Origin: Clostridia bacterium
GTDB lineage: Bacteria > Bacillota > Clostridia > Lachnospirales > Bianqueaceae
Length of the DNA stretch: 64,000 nucleotides
NCBI GenBank assembly: GCA_900764045.1
Contig: CAAFMN010000026.1
Span: 1-64,000, forward strand
Direction of reading: 5' to 3'
Shown here: positions 27,251 to 36,220 of the stretch, piece by piece
How the letters are laid out: every line of letters starts with the position of its first letter
Position numbering within the stretch: the stretch's first letter is position 1
Made by a program: the position numbers and the translations under genes
Notes under the pieces: model-generated
What the model saw: the letters and a program-made list of their open reading frames with translations, nothing else
Told to the model about the DNA's origin: nothing
Databases searched by the model: none

Positions 27251-29329
27251 ATGAATATTGGTTATACAGAGGCTGTTCAACTTGCACTGGCAGGAGAAGA
27301 ACAGGGATTTGGCTATTTATATGAAAATACTTATAAAACAAAATATTATCTAGCTCTTCAATACATGAAAAATCAGGAAGCTGCAGAGGATGTGTTGCAG
27401 GATGCTTATATAAGAGCATTTTCCAAGCTCGATACATTACAGGATCCGGAAAACTTTTCTGCATGGCTGGGACAGATAGTAGCAAATACAGCAAAAAATG
27501 CTTTGGTAAAGAAAAATCCAATATTGTTTACGGATGTTGAGGAACAGACGGACATGGAGGATTATACAGAAAAAATCGAAGATGATGATATTGATGGACA
27601 GCCTGAGCTTTCCTATACAAGAGAAGAAACAAGAACTCTTGTGCATGAGCTGATTGATTCATTATCAGAAGAACAACGCATGTGCATACTTATGTTCCAC
27701 ATAGAAGATATATCAATTAAGGATATCGCGCAGACATTGGGATGTTCAGAGAATACAGTTAAGTCGCGTTTGAACTATGGACGAAAAAATTTGAAGACAA
27801 AGGCAGAAGAACTTCAAAAGAAAGGATACAAGCTTTACAGTCTTGCACCACTTCCACTGCTTCTATTACTGCTTCGTACAGAAGAGAACAATATGCTTGC
27901 AGAAGGAAGCATACAGAAGTGTGGACAGGAGATTGCAAAATCTGTATTTTCACAGATGGAGCAGTCTGGACAAGTGACAGATGGCACCAAAGGAGCATCT
28001 GAAAGTACAGAAAATGGGCAGAGTCAGCCAAATGCCGGAGCGAAAGAAGCAGCAGGCACAGCTGCCAAAACAGGATTTTTGGCTACAACAGTAGGAAAAA
28101 TAACCATAGCTGTCATAAGTGTTTGTGTTGCAGGTGGAGCGATTTTTGGAGTTTCACAGCTTGTAGGGGAAAATAATTCACAGGATAAAAAGCCTGCTGT
28201 AGAAAAAGAAGACAAGAAAACTGATGAGAACAAATCCAAGGACACAGAGAATGAGCCTGTTACAGTAAATGATAGTGATTATCCTGAGCTGATTGAGGGT
28301 TCACTCACAAAGGATGAACTGGAATATGTACTGGCCAATGGACCGGAGCAGTTGACAGCTGATGGACTTTCAGATTCAGAATATCAGTTTATCTTAAATG
28401 ATTTATGTGCATCTGACCAAGACGGAAAGTACATTACATATTTAGGAACAGATGCAAATTATCGTTACGGATATGATGTCAAAGCTATAAATAGATTTTT
28501 CTGGGTATTTACTGATTATCAGTTTACAGAGGATAATGACAGCGATTCAGACTACGGCATTGATGTAAAGGATGATACTATCTGGTTTGCACCGGCAACT
28601 CCGGGTTATGAATTATCAGCTTCTATCACGGATGCAAGTTACCTTGATGACCAAATGCAGATTCATTACGTATATGTAAAAGACTCATATGAAGAGGGCA
28701 AGACTACAACTAATAAACTTGCAACTTTGGAGCGCAGTGAGAATGGAAAATTCAGAATTGTTACGATTGAAGATGATACTTCTGCTGCTGATACGGATAC
28801 AGATAACACTGACACATCAGACAATACTGGCGATACAAATAGCATAGGTACAGTATACGAAGGTGTTTTGAGGTCTATACAAAATAATGATCCGGGATAT
28901 GAGTTTACAATAGCCGGTGGAAGCAATGATTACGAGTACTTCCTGTGTGATATGAATGGTGATGGTATAAAAGAGCTGATTGTTGCAGCTGTTTTCACAG
29001 AGGATGTATTTGATGCCTATGATGTGAGAGTATTTACTATAAATCAAGGAGCATCCGGTGCAGAGGCAAAGGCTTTGAGTGGTGAGTTTGCCACAGTTAT
29101 GTTGTATATTCCGTCAGATGGAAATGGTTTGTATGCTTCGGACGGCATGAGCCGTGGAACCGGAGAGACGGACATCTGCCGCGTGACGATGGACGGTGAT
29201 ACAGTTACAAAGGGATATACACCGGAGATTTCATTTACTATGGGTGATGGCACAGATGACGAGTTTTATGCATCTAACCCAGCTGTTCAGTGGAAGAACA
29301 TATCAGATCTGGCTGGATTAGATGAGTAA
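27251..29329 (+). CDS. ECF-type sigma factor fused to a membrane anchor and ectodomain
   Basis: A 692-residue protein. Residues 1-175 are an ECF sigma factor: region 2 with YLALQYMKNQEAAEDVLQDA and region 4 with LSEEQRMCILMFHIEDIS plus the helix-turn-helix IAQTLGCSENTVKSRLNYGR. A hydrophobic PLPLLLLLL stretch (about 197-205) follows. One membrane span lies at about 280-300 (ITIAVISVCVAGGAIFGV), then a Lys/Asp-rich linker and a long outside domain with acidic, possibly Ca-binding repeats and a Ser/Asp/Thr-rich tether. The ATG at 27251 has AGGGGA nine bases upstream; ATG 27233 is an alternative. Sigma factors are normally soluble, so release or membrane-bound signalling is implied. A lipoprotein gene follows 29 bases later. 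Confidence 0.85.
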   Translation: MNIGYTEAVQLALAGEEQGFGYLYENTYKTKYYLALQYMKNQEAAEDVLQDAYIRAFSKLDTLQDPENFSAWLGQIVANTAKNALVKKNPILFTDVEEQTDMEDYTEKIEDDDIDGQPELSYTREETRTLVHELIDSLSEEQRMCILMFHIEDISIKDIAQTLGCSENTVKSRLNYGRKNLKTKAEELQKKGYKLYSLAPLPLLLLLLRTEENNMLAEGSIQKCGQEIAKSVFSQMEQSGQVTDGTKGASESTENGQSQPNAGAKEAAGTAAKTGFLATTVGKITIAVISVCVAGGAIFGVSQLVGENNSQDKKPAVEKEDKKTDENKSKDTENEPVTVNDSDYPELIEGSLTKDELEYVLANGPEQLTADGLSDSEYQFILNDLCASDQDGKYITYLGTDANYRYGYDVKAINRFFWVFTDYQFTEDNDSDSDYGIDVKDDTIWFAPATPGYELSASITDASYLDDQMQIHYVYVKDSYEEGKTTTNKLATLERSENGKFRIVTIEDDTSAADTDTDNTDTSDNTGDTNSIGTVYEGVLRSIQNNDPGYEFTIAGGSNDYEYFLCDMNGDGIKELIVAAVFTEDVFDAYDVRVFTINQGASGAEAKALSGEFATVMLYIPSDGNGLYASDGMSRGTGETDICRVTMDGDTVTKGYTPEISFTMGDGTDDEFYASNPAVQWKNISDLAGLDE

Positions 29330-29358
29330 ACATAAATTATGACAAAGGAGAGAAAACG

Positions 29359-30363
29359 ATGAAAAAGAGATTATTGGCAGCAGTACTGTGTGTAGTCATG
29401 GTTGCAACTATGACTTCATGTGGTAAAAAAGAGGAAACAAAAAAGGAAAGCGTAAAGAAGGAAACATCGGCTACAGAAGTAGTAAAAGAGGACACAGAGA
29501 GTGTATACAAGGTAGAGCATACCTCAGCAACAGAAGTTGCTGAGGTGGATACAGAGGAGGATGAGGTAGTTCCGGGAAACAGTAAATCGAATGCATATCT
29601 ATTACCGTTAAATACAAAAGTGTTTGGAACGGTAAAGGCTGATGAGTATGCATGGTTTTCATTTAAGACGGGAGATGACACAAATGCAATATATAATGCA
29701 ACATTTGTAGATATGACTGTAAAATCGGATCGTTTAGAAGTAAACTTGATGGATGAATATGGAACAAAAATAAATACTAGTGATGTATATGCATATAATG
29801 ACGGAGCACCAGAGACTATAGTAGGCGAAAGATTAGAACCAAATACTACTTATTATGCGCAGATAAGACCCGTAAATGGATATGATTGCGATTATTCTTT
29901 GATTATTAAAAATATATCCGATACAAGTAGTGCATACAAGACAATTGGAACTGTATCCGATGCAATCAGAGCTACGGCACAGGATGGAGAGACAGTGAAA
30001 GCTGGAACCAATATGAATTATGCGGTAGAAGTGCCACTTGGTTTTGGAGTTCATGGAACTGTGAATAAGGATGAATCAGTATGGCTTTCGTTTACCACAG
30101 GAGACCAAACAGGCGTTACATACAATGTAACATTTGTTGATGATAGTCCTAAGTCTGATCGTATAGAAGGAAATTTAATGGATGAATATGGAACGAAAAT
30201 AAATACTAGTGATGTATATGCATATAATGACGGAGCACCAGAGACGATAACAAGTGATCAATTACAGCCTAATACCACCTACTATTTACAGATAAGACCA
30301 GTAAATGGATATGACTGCGACTACTCTGTTACTTTCAAATCATCTGATGCTGTAGCCAAGTAG
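29359..30363 (+). CDS. Lipoprotein with two PPC-like repeat domains
   Basis: A 334-residue predicted lipoprotein (signal ending MTSC). A Thr/Glu/Lys-rich linker leads to two related beta domains, at about 75-180 and 225-330. Each has the order GTV-KADEYAWFSFKTGD, NLMDEYGTKINTSDVYAY and NTTYYxQIRPVNGYDCDYS, like bacterial pre-peptidase C-terminal (PPC) domains. The NLMDEYG blocks are almost identical at the DNA level (29749-29820 and 30178-30249, two base differences), showing recent duplication or gene conversion. The TAG stop is followed in frame by an OmpA-like segment, so the protein may once have been longer. It is probably coexpressed with the sigma/ectodomain gene upstream. Confidence 0.8.
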   Translation: MKKRLLAAVLCVVMVATMTSCGKKEETKKESVKKETSATEVVKEDTESVYKVEHTSATEVAEVDTEEDEVVPGNSKSNAYLLPLNTKVFGTVKADEYAWFSFKTGDDTNAIYNATFVDMTVKSDRLEVNLMDEYGTKINTSDVYAYNDGAPETIVGERLEPNTTYYAQIRPVNGYDCDYSLIIKNISDTSSAYKTIGTVSDAIRATAQDGETVKAGTNMNYAVEVPLGFGVHGTVNKDESVWLSFTTGDQTGVTYNVTFVDDSPKSDRIEGNLMDEYGTKINTSDVYAYNDGAPETITSDQLQPNTTYYLQIRPVNGYDCDYSVTFKSSDAVAK

Positions 30364-30630
30364 TCAAATCTCATTTTCGAAACACCATTCGAGATTAACG
30401 ATACTCAGATACAGTTCGTAGCAGAGAGTGATAAATTCATCGACGAAGCACAGGCAAAGGAGGTTTTAAAGCCAGTAACAGAGGCTATTTTAAAGCATCC
30501 TGAGTCATCTGTACTTCTTGCCGGAACAACAGCCACAGATGGAGATCAGGCAGACAGGGTTAAGCTTTCAAACCGTCGTGTAGTTGTAATGGATGCAAAA
30601 GACCCGATAGCACAACAGATTTTAGGATAA
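30364..30630 (+). pseudogene. OmpA/MotB-like C-terminal domain fragment
   Basis: In the same frame as the upstream lipoprotein and directly after its TAG, 88 codons run without interruption. They contain IQFVAESDKF, then VLLAGTTATDGD and KLSNRR, the core of an OmpA-like peptidoglycan-binding domain. No start codon or ribosome site precedes it. Either a point mutation to TAG cut off this domain, or it is a fragment of a lost neighbouring gene. Confidence 0.65.
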
Positions 30631-30653
30631 TAAAATAGAAATAATAAATCAAT

Positions 30654-30684
30654 GAGACTGACTGAAAAGTTGGTCTCTTTTTTT
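30654..30684 (+). terminator. Terminator after the OmpA-like fragment
   Basis: GAGACTGACT pairs with AGTTGGTCTC around GAAA and is followed by seven T residues. Confidence 0.85.
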
Positions 30685-30841
30685 ATGCCCAAAAATATTT
30701 TATTAAACGGAAGAATTTCGTGGAGACAACCAGAAGCTCTCAAAATCGGATGCCAAGAAGAGAGCTTAGAAATTGGAAAGAATTCGGAGGAATCCTGGGT
30801 TATTGAAGGATGGGGCGTTACTATTGAAAGGAGGTGGAAGA

Positions 30842-31051
30842 GTGACTATAAAAAAAGAAAACTGGAAAGAATGGCTAAAAGCAACTGGAATTCGGACAGT
30901 TAAGATAATAGCCCAGACTGGTATAGCGACGATTGGAACAGCGGTGGCCATGGGACAAGTAGATTGGCTGATGGTCTGTTCAGCGTCCACATTGGCAGGC
31001 ATATTAAGTTTACTTACAAGTGTGGCAGAATTGCCGAAAAAATTAGAGTAA
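30842..31051 (+). CDS. r1t-type phage holin
   Basis: A 69-residue membrane protein with the r1t holin pattern: a charged start (KKENWKEWLKATGIRTVKII), two membrane helices and an exit segment AGILSLLTSVAELP. The GTG at 30842 follows AGGAGGTGG with good spacing, so I prefer it to a longer frame upstream. It lies 21 bases ahead of an endolysin gene, the usual lysis-cassette order. No other phage genes are near. Confidence 0.85.
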   Translation: MTIKKENWKEWLKATGIRTVKIIAQTGIATIGTAVAMGQVDWLMVCSASTLAGILSLLTSVAELPKKLE

Positions 31052-31072
31052 AAAACAAGGAGGATAAGTATT

Positions 31073-32071
31073 ATGACAGAGACAGAATTGAGAAATAGGG
31101 TAGTGGCTCGAATCTTATATTATAAGAATATGGGGAATGATGAGGCACACCGGATTATTGTAAATAATTATAACAGCTATACCGGCGAGACACAGCCTAT
31201 GAGTGCTTCCTGGTGTCATATTGCGGCATATGTTGTGGGATACGAAGCCGGGATTGGAGAGCTGATTCCTAATATTCCCGGATGTTCCTCAGCGGTACGA
31301 ATGTGGAAAGAAAAAGGAAGATTTAAGGACTTCCACCGATCCAATCCAGGGTATATTCCGAAAGTGGGCGATTATGTGTATTATTGGAATATTGATAATG
31401 AATATGGGGATGAGGATGTTGATCATGTCGGTATTGTTACAAAAGTCACAGGAACTACTTTTGAAAGTGTGGACGGTAATTATAGCGGCGGTGTAAATAC
31501 GGATACTTCATATGCGGGAAGTTATATTTCTAATTATTACTTATACGGATTCGGAGTACCAGACTATGCATCGATTGCGTCGGGAGATACGGATCCGGAA
31601 GATGAGTATGATATTTATGTTGTGCAAAGCGGAGATACTCTTGGCAGGATTGCGGTATCTTATGGTCTGATGGTTGCAGAACTGGCGGATTACAATAATA
31701 TTAAGGATGTAAACGTAATCTACGTAGGACAGCAGTTGAAAATCCCTGTACTTGGAAGAAGAGATTATATTAAGCTTTTTCAGCAGGCGATCAATCTTGC
31801 GAAAATCGCTTCACTGGATGAAGATGGGATTTGGGGACCGTTGACAGAGGCAGCGGCTGCGAATGCGCTTGTACGTAGTGGAACAACCGGTACAATGGCA
31901 TATATGGCGCAAGTCATGTTGAAAGCATATGGATATATCAGCTTTGAACCGAGCGCAGAATTTACTTCACATAGTACCGCTGCAACAATTTTGTATCAGA
32001 GAGATCACGATCTGGAGGCAGATGGTATTATCGGAGTGAATACTTGGAAAAGTATGCTGTCGGTAAGTTAA
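31073..32071 (+). CDS. CHAP/LysM endolysin
   Basis: A 332-residue wall hydrolase. The N-terminal CHAP-like domain (about 30-165) has Cys in ASWCHIAAYVVGYE, GDYVYYWN and the catalytic His in DHVGIVT. A LysM domain (about 182-225, YVVQSGDTLGRIAVSYGL ... YVGQQLKIPV) follows. The C-terminal part has two peptidoglycan-binding-like segments (DGIWGPLTEAAA and DGIIGVNTWKSML). There is no signal peptide, so release depends on the holin. The pair is an intact lysis cassette isolated from any phage genes. Confidence 0.85.
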   Translation: MTETELRNRVVARILYYKNMGNDEAHRIIVNNYNSYTGETQPMSASWCHIAAYVVGYEAGIGELIPNIPGCSSAVRMWKEKGRFKDFHRSNPGYIPKVGDYVYYWNIDNEYGDEDVDHVGIVTKVTGTTFESVDGNYSGGVNTDTSYAGSYISNYYLYGFGVPDYASIASGDTDPEDEYDIYVVQSGDTLGRIAVSYGLMVAELADYNNIKDVNVIYVGQQLKIPVLGRRDYIKLFQQAINLAKIASLDEDGIWGPLTEAAAANALVRSGTTGTMAYMAQVMLKAYGYISFEPSAEFTSHSTAATILYQRDHDLEADGIIGVNTWKSMLSVS

Positions 32072-32119
32072 AGAAATAAAAGGCTATCCCCTCTTGAAAA
32101 TGAACTTATATTATTATAT

Positions 32120-32164
32120 AAGGGCAGGCACTCATAGAAACTATGGGTACCTGCCCTTTTTGTA
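32120..32164. terminator. Bidirectional terminator
   Basis: AAGGGCAGG...CCTGCCCTT with additional pairing TCATAG/CTATGG around AAA is followed by T residues. It separates the lysis genes from the converging lipoprotein gene. Confidence 0.8.
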
Positions 32165-32193
32165 TTGGATCAATAAGGCGTATGATAAGAAAA

Positions 32194-33549
32194 TCAGATC
32201 ACATCGACGTCAACATAAATATGCCCATCCGCGAGCAGTCCGCTGTCCTTGGTGTAATAAATATAGCGTTCCAAAGTACCGCCTTCTAGAAAAGCATTGC
32301 ACTGTGTCTCATATTCCGATTCAGAAACAGGTTCACCATTGATCTTATAGGTGTCCGGAGGGAAGTTTTTAAATGCGCTGAACGCAACGGAAAATTCTCC
32401 GTCAGACAATACCCAATATTCTGTAGTTTCCAGGCTTATAGATACGTAATAATACTGTCCGTCTTTTAATAAGAGCCACAGTCCTGGCTTTACGCCGGAT
32501 CCGAAATTGGAGCAGGGGCCCGTGTACAGATCAATAACCGCTCCGTCCTTGTAGCCGTAGATACTGACTTGATAGCTCCCATCTTCATTAGAAGAATAGG
32601 AACAGAGTAGTTCAGGAACACCGTCATTATCAAAATCGACCAGCTTGGCCATGACGAGACCGAAAACAAAATATTTACCATCTTGTTTTTCGCCGTATTT
32701 CTGAGTCAGATCGGCAATGATACCCCGATAAGCAGAGAGTATCGGATCTGCATCCGAGGCGCTGTCCTCCGGAACGGAGGATTCTTCTACAGGCAGCTCG
32801 GAGAGTTCTTCTTCGATGCCAACAGGAATCTGTCCATCCAGTATCAGTCCGCTGTCCTTGGTGTAATAAGAATAGCATTCCAAAGTACTGCCTTCCAGAA
32901 AAGCATTGCACTGTGTCTCATATTCCGATTCAGAAACAGGTTCACCATTGATCTTATAGGTTTCCGGAGGGAAGCTTTTATATGCGCTGAACGCAACGGA
33001 AAATTCTCCGTCAGACAATACCAAGTACTCTTTAAGTTCCAAGCTCAAGGACGCGTAATAATACTGTCCATCTTTTAATAAAAGACACAGACGAGGATTT
33101 ACGCTGGATCCGGAATTGGAGCTGGGACCCGTGTATAATTCAACAGCTGCTCCGTCCTTGTAGCCGTAGATACTGACTTGGTAGGGGGTAACATCTTTTT
33201 CGGTGACTCCTTTAGGGGAATAGGAACAGAGTAATTCAGGAACACCGTCATTATCAAAATCGACCAGCTTGGCCATGACAAGGCCGAAGACACAAAATTC
33301 ACCATCATGTTTTTCGCCGTATTCCTGAGTCAGATCGGCAATGATCCCCCGATAGGCAGACAATACCGGATCTGTATCCGAGGCGCTGTCCTCCGGAACA
33401 GAGGATTCTTCTACAGGCGGCTGTGAGCTTTCTTCTTCGCGGGAACTTGCCTCAGCTTCAGCCCTAGAGTTATCGGCATCCGGAGAATTGTTGCAACCTA
33501 TGAGGCCCAGTATCAGGATAAAACATAAGAACAGACTGATCTTTTTCAT
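32194..33549 (-). CDS. Lipoprotein with a tandemly duplicated FG-GAP/EF-like domain
   Basis: A 451-residue lipoprotein (lipobox GLIGC). After an acidic Ser/Glu linker there are two nearly identical domains of about 190 residues (roughly 55-240 and 255-451). Each starts VEESSVPEDSASD, contains MAKLVDFDNDGVPELLCSYS (a DxDxDG-type Ca-binding loop as in VCBS/FG-GAP proteins), and ends YYTKDSGL. The DNA of the two halves is also very similar, so the duplication is recent. The ATG follows AAGGAGGT. A Ca-stabilised surface role is plausible; no enzyme motif is seen. Confidence 0.8.
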   Translation of the reverse strand: MKKISLFLCFILILGLIGCNNSPDADNSRAEAEASSREEESSQPPVEESSVPEDSASDTDPVLSAYRGIIADLTQEYGEKHDGEFCVFGLVMAKLVDFDNDGVPELLCSYSPKGVTEKDVTPYQVSIYGYKDGAAVELYTGPSSNSGSSVNPRLCLLLKDGQYYYASLSLELKEYLVLSDGEFSVAFSAYKSFPPETYKINGEPVSESEYETQCNAFLEGSTLECYSYYTKDSGLILDGQIPVGIEEELSELPVEESSVPEDSASDADPILSAYRGIIADLTQKYGEKQDGKYFVFGLVMAKLVDFDNDGVPELLCSYSSNEDGSYQVSIYGYKDGAVIDLYTGPCSNFGSGVKPGLWLLLKDGQYYYVSISLETTEYWVLSDGEFSVAFSAFKNFPPDTYKINGEPVSESEYETQCNAFLEGGTLERYIYYTKDSGLLADGHIYVDVDVI

Positions 33550-33690
33550 AATACAACCTCCTTATGATTCAACTCTTTAATTCTATTATAAGTCGTTAAG
33601 ATGTTAAAAGCAATAACGAAGATATTAAATATTGTTATAATGAATAAGTTTTTTTGCAAGAAATGTTAATTTTATGGGGAAATGCATAAA

Positions 33691-33740
33691 AATATGCTCC
33701 CTTCCGGGCGGCGAATGTCTGCCGGAAGGGAGCATACCTA
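33691..33740 (-). terminator. Terminator after the minus-strand lipoprotein gene
   Basis: TATGCTCCCTTCCGG pairs with CCGGAAGGGAGCATA. On the minus strand a run of T follows. Confidence 0.85.
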
Positions 33741-33747
33741 CGCACTT

Positions 33748-35439
33748 TTAAGGATTCATGCTTTCTACCAGGTCGTTGATGTATGTAATGTGGTCGGCGT
33801 CGGTGCTGGCCAGGATGCAGAAGACCTGATCTCCCTGGAATCGGAAATAATATTTACGGAACAGGGGAGAATCCGAATCCTGGGACCAGGCATCCTGCGT
33901 GATGTAAAGCTTTCCGCCGAGCAGAGCCAGTCCGGGCGATTCTTCAAAATCATACTGGGGTTCCCGTTCCTGTAAAATCCGCAGGTACTCATGGACACGG
34001 TAAGAAGTATCCGGAGCGTCTTCAGAGAAGAACAGGAGTGAGCCGGAAGGAGCCTGAGAAGGGGAAAGAGCAGGCATTGCGAGGCATTCCAGTGTTGCGT
34101 TTTCCAGAGAGGAAGCGGTCCAGAAATACTCAGCGGCATCCGAACCGGCGAGCATCTGAGGAGCGGAGAGGGTAAGTCCCATGACCGGGTTGGAATAAAC
34201 ACCGCCTGCCAGAATACCGGGCTGATACTCTTCATCATCGGAATAGGTCAGCTGAGCGGGATCCAACGGTGTGAAATGCTCTAAAAGAGCGTCTGCCTGA
34301 GGAGCCTTGTCCTCAAAGAACTGTATCCATAAGATCAGCAGGCGGTCCTGATAAATGCGGACATAATAACGCAGGGTGACAGGCGTGTCCTCATCCATCT
34401 GCAGGGTGCAGATCATGGACTGCCAGGAGGAACCGGCAATCTGTACCGGAGCCTCGGGCCGCTGCGACTGATAGTCCGGGGAAGAGGATAGGTCGGATTC
34501 GATCAGATCCAGATACGGATCCAGCGACGAATCTTCCAATGGCAGCGTCTGTGAGACCAGGGTGACCATAAGCCGGCTGTCAGAGGTGATGGCCGCGATC
34601 TCATAGTACAGATCTTCGGTATCTTCGTCTTCAAAGAACCAGGACATGTCCAGGGGCAGAGTAAAACGCAGATCAAGCCAGCGGCTTTCGTAGCTGTCGG
34701 TAGTATAGAACGGAGCGCAATAGGCGGACGTGGGAATGGACGGATCATAGAATCCGGAAAGCCAGGCCTCTTCACTGCCGGGGACAGAATTGACCTCCAG
34801 AAGCTGAAGATTTAACGCGATCCCGTTTTTGATACGGACGTAATAGACGTTTTTCTCTCCAAAAGGGCTGTACCGCAGAAACTCCTGACCGCCGACATCG
34901 ACCGAGGTAATGGTGGACTCGGAGGAGGGAAGAAAATCATAAGAATATTCATTTAAGAGATATTCCCGGGCATCCAGTTCCGGATCAATGGATTCGGAGA
35001 AGATGAGCAGCGCGGTGTCATTGTCCTCGGTGGTGCAGAGAAATTCGATGGCGGCACCGTCTCCAACTCCGGTGTAGGTATGTAGCTGACGTATGTAAGC
35101 GTCGGCGGAGACATAGGAGTTGGCGGGAACTTCGTAATATAGATGGAAAAAGGGATTGGAATAAGAATACGCGGTCGAGAGGCCAACGGTATAGAGAGAC
35201 GAGGAAGCGTCATATAACCGGCTGTAGGCCTGCTCCAGATCGCCGATCTCTACATCGGAATCCGAGCCTCCCAACAGATCGTCCAGGGCCTCATCCAGAG
35301 TAGGAATCGAGTTCTCCTGGGAAGAATCCTCGGAGGATTCCTGCAGAAGCTGATTTTTCAGGGAATCAATCGATGTCGGAAGGGAAACACATCCGCAGCA
35401 AAGGCAGAGAAGCAGACAGAAAAGATATCTTTTTTTCAT
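33748..35439 (-). CDS. Lipoprotein of unknown function
   Basis: A 563-residue lipoprotein: the signal MKKRYLFCLLLCLCCGC has a clear lipobox Cys. The mature part is acidic, aromatic-rich and without recognisable catalytic motifs. It appears to contain two or three similar alpha/beta units, each with a VYYVRIKNG or FRFQGDQVF-like strand. I choose ATG 35439, which shares its A with the TAATG stop of pcp, so the two genes are translationally coupled. An in-frame extension upstream lies inside pcp and lacks a ribosome site. Function unknown. Confidence 0.7.
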   Translation of the reverse strand: MKKRYLFCLLLCLCCGCVSLPTSIDSLKNQLLQESSEDSSQENSIPTLDEALDDLLGGSDSDVEIGDLEQAYSRLYDASSSLYTVGLSTAYSYSNPFFHLYYEVPANSYVSADAYIRQLHTYTGVGDGAAIEFLCTTEDNDTALLIFSESIDPELDAREYLLNEYSYDFLPSSESTITSVDVGGQEFLRYSPFGEKNVYYVRIKNGIALNLQLLEVNSVPGSEEAWLSGFYDPSIPTSAYCAPFYTTDSYESRWLDLRFTLPLDMSWFFEDEDTEDLYYEIAAITSDSRLMVTLVSQTLPLEDSSLDPYLDLIESDLSSSPDYQSQRPEAPVQIAGSSWQSMICTLQMDEDTPVTLRYYVRIYQDRLLILWIQFFEDKAPQADALLEHFTPLDPAQLTYSDDEEYQPGILAGGVYSNPVMGLTLSAPQMLAGSDAAEYFWTASSLENATLECLAMPALSPSQAPSGSLLFFSEDAPDTSYRVHEYLRILQEREPQYDFEESPGLALLGGKLYITQDAWSQDSDSPLFRKYYFRFQGDQVFCILASTDADHITYINDLVESMNP

Positions 35440-36047
35440 TAGATTGACCTCTTCAGATAAAGAATAGCCTGCGTGAGTACGGACAGGCAGGAAGCGGAAG
35501 AAAGCTTCGGAGTCTCTTCCGGAAGGCCCAGCTGCTCCGTCAGATAGGGCAGGTGAATAAAGTCGCACTGACAATGCAGGCCTGCGGAGTGAATATGATG
35601 CATTGCCTGATAAAACAGACAGTTGCAGACAAAGGTTCCGGCGCTGTTGGAGATCCCGACCGGAAGCCAGAGCTTCTGCAGGTGCTGGACCAGAGGAGCC
35701 AGCGGAAGATTGGTAAAATACGCATCCGGCCCTTCGGGAACAACAGGAAGCTCCTGGGGCATGTATCCGACATTGTCCGGAATGCGTGCGCTCATGCAGT
35801 TAATGGCGACACGCTCAAAGGTGACCTGTTTGCGGCCGCCGGCCTGTCCCAGCATCAGCAGCAGATCAGGCTGCTGCTCATCCAGGAGACGGAGCAGCCG
35901 GCGTGGCCCTTCAATAAACTGCGTAGGTAAAACCTCTTTGCGGATCTGAAGCTCTTCCAGATGGTCGGGTAAGCGATTCAGAATCTCCAGAGAGGAATTT
36001 TGAGAATCTGTGCCAAAAGGATCAAAGGATGTAAGAAGGATGTTCAT
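35439..36047 (-). CDS. pcp: Pyroglutamyl-peptidase I
   Basis: A 202-residue cysteine peptidase that removes N-terminal pyroglutamate from peptides. The three catalytic segments are present: Glu in TFERVAINC, Cys in SNSAGTFVCNCLFYQAMH and His in CDFIHLPYL. The ATG at 36047 follows GAGGG; longer frames upstream are not supported. Length and motifs fit the family well. Its stop overlaps the next lipoprotein start. It is divergent from the cobW gene across a 173-base gap. Confidence 0.9.
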   Translation of the reverse strand: MNILLTSFDPFGTDSQNSSLEILNRLPDHLEELQIRKEVLPTQFIEGPRRLLRLLDEQQPDLLLMLGQAGGRKQVTFERVAINCMSARIPDNVGYMPQELPVVPEGPDAYFTNLPLAPLVQHLQKLWLPVGISNSAGTFVCNCLFYQAMHHIHSAGLHCQCDFIHLPYLTEQLGLPEETPKLSSASCLSVLTQAILYLKRSI

Positions 36048-36157
36048 AATTCGAGCCCTCCAATACAGGTTTTCATAAAAAATCAGGAAAATAGTCTTTA
36101 CTTTTGCTGAGTTTATTATATAATAATTGTGATATGATTGCAAGTATTATATCCATA

Positions 36158-36187
36158 GGAACGGGGCAAAACATGGGCCCCTGTTCC
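36158..36187 (+). other. Hairpin in the cobW leader
   Basis: GGAACGGGGC (36158-36167) pairs with GCCCC-T-GTTCC (36177-36187), with one bulged T, about 35 bases before the cobW start. No T run follows, so it is not a terminator. It may be an mRNA control element or a protein-binding site. Confidence 0.45.
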
Positions 36188-36220
36188 GGTGACTATATTA
36201 TAAGAAAAGGGGAAACAGAT

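Noticed and set aside
30652..30841. Coding region upstream of the holin
   Set aside because: Frames here overlap the terminator or simply extend the holin frame without a ribosome site; the GTG at 30842 has a strong one.
36150..36205. NiCo or ZTP riboswitch before cobW
   Set aside because: The conserved junction sequences of these classes cannot be found; only a simple hairpin can be supported.
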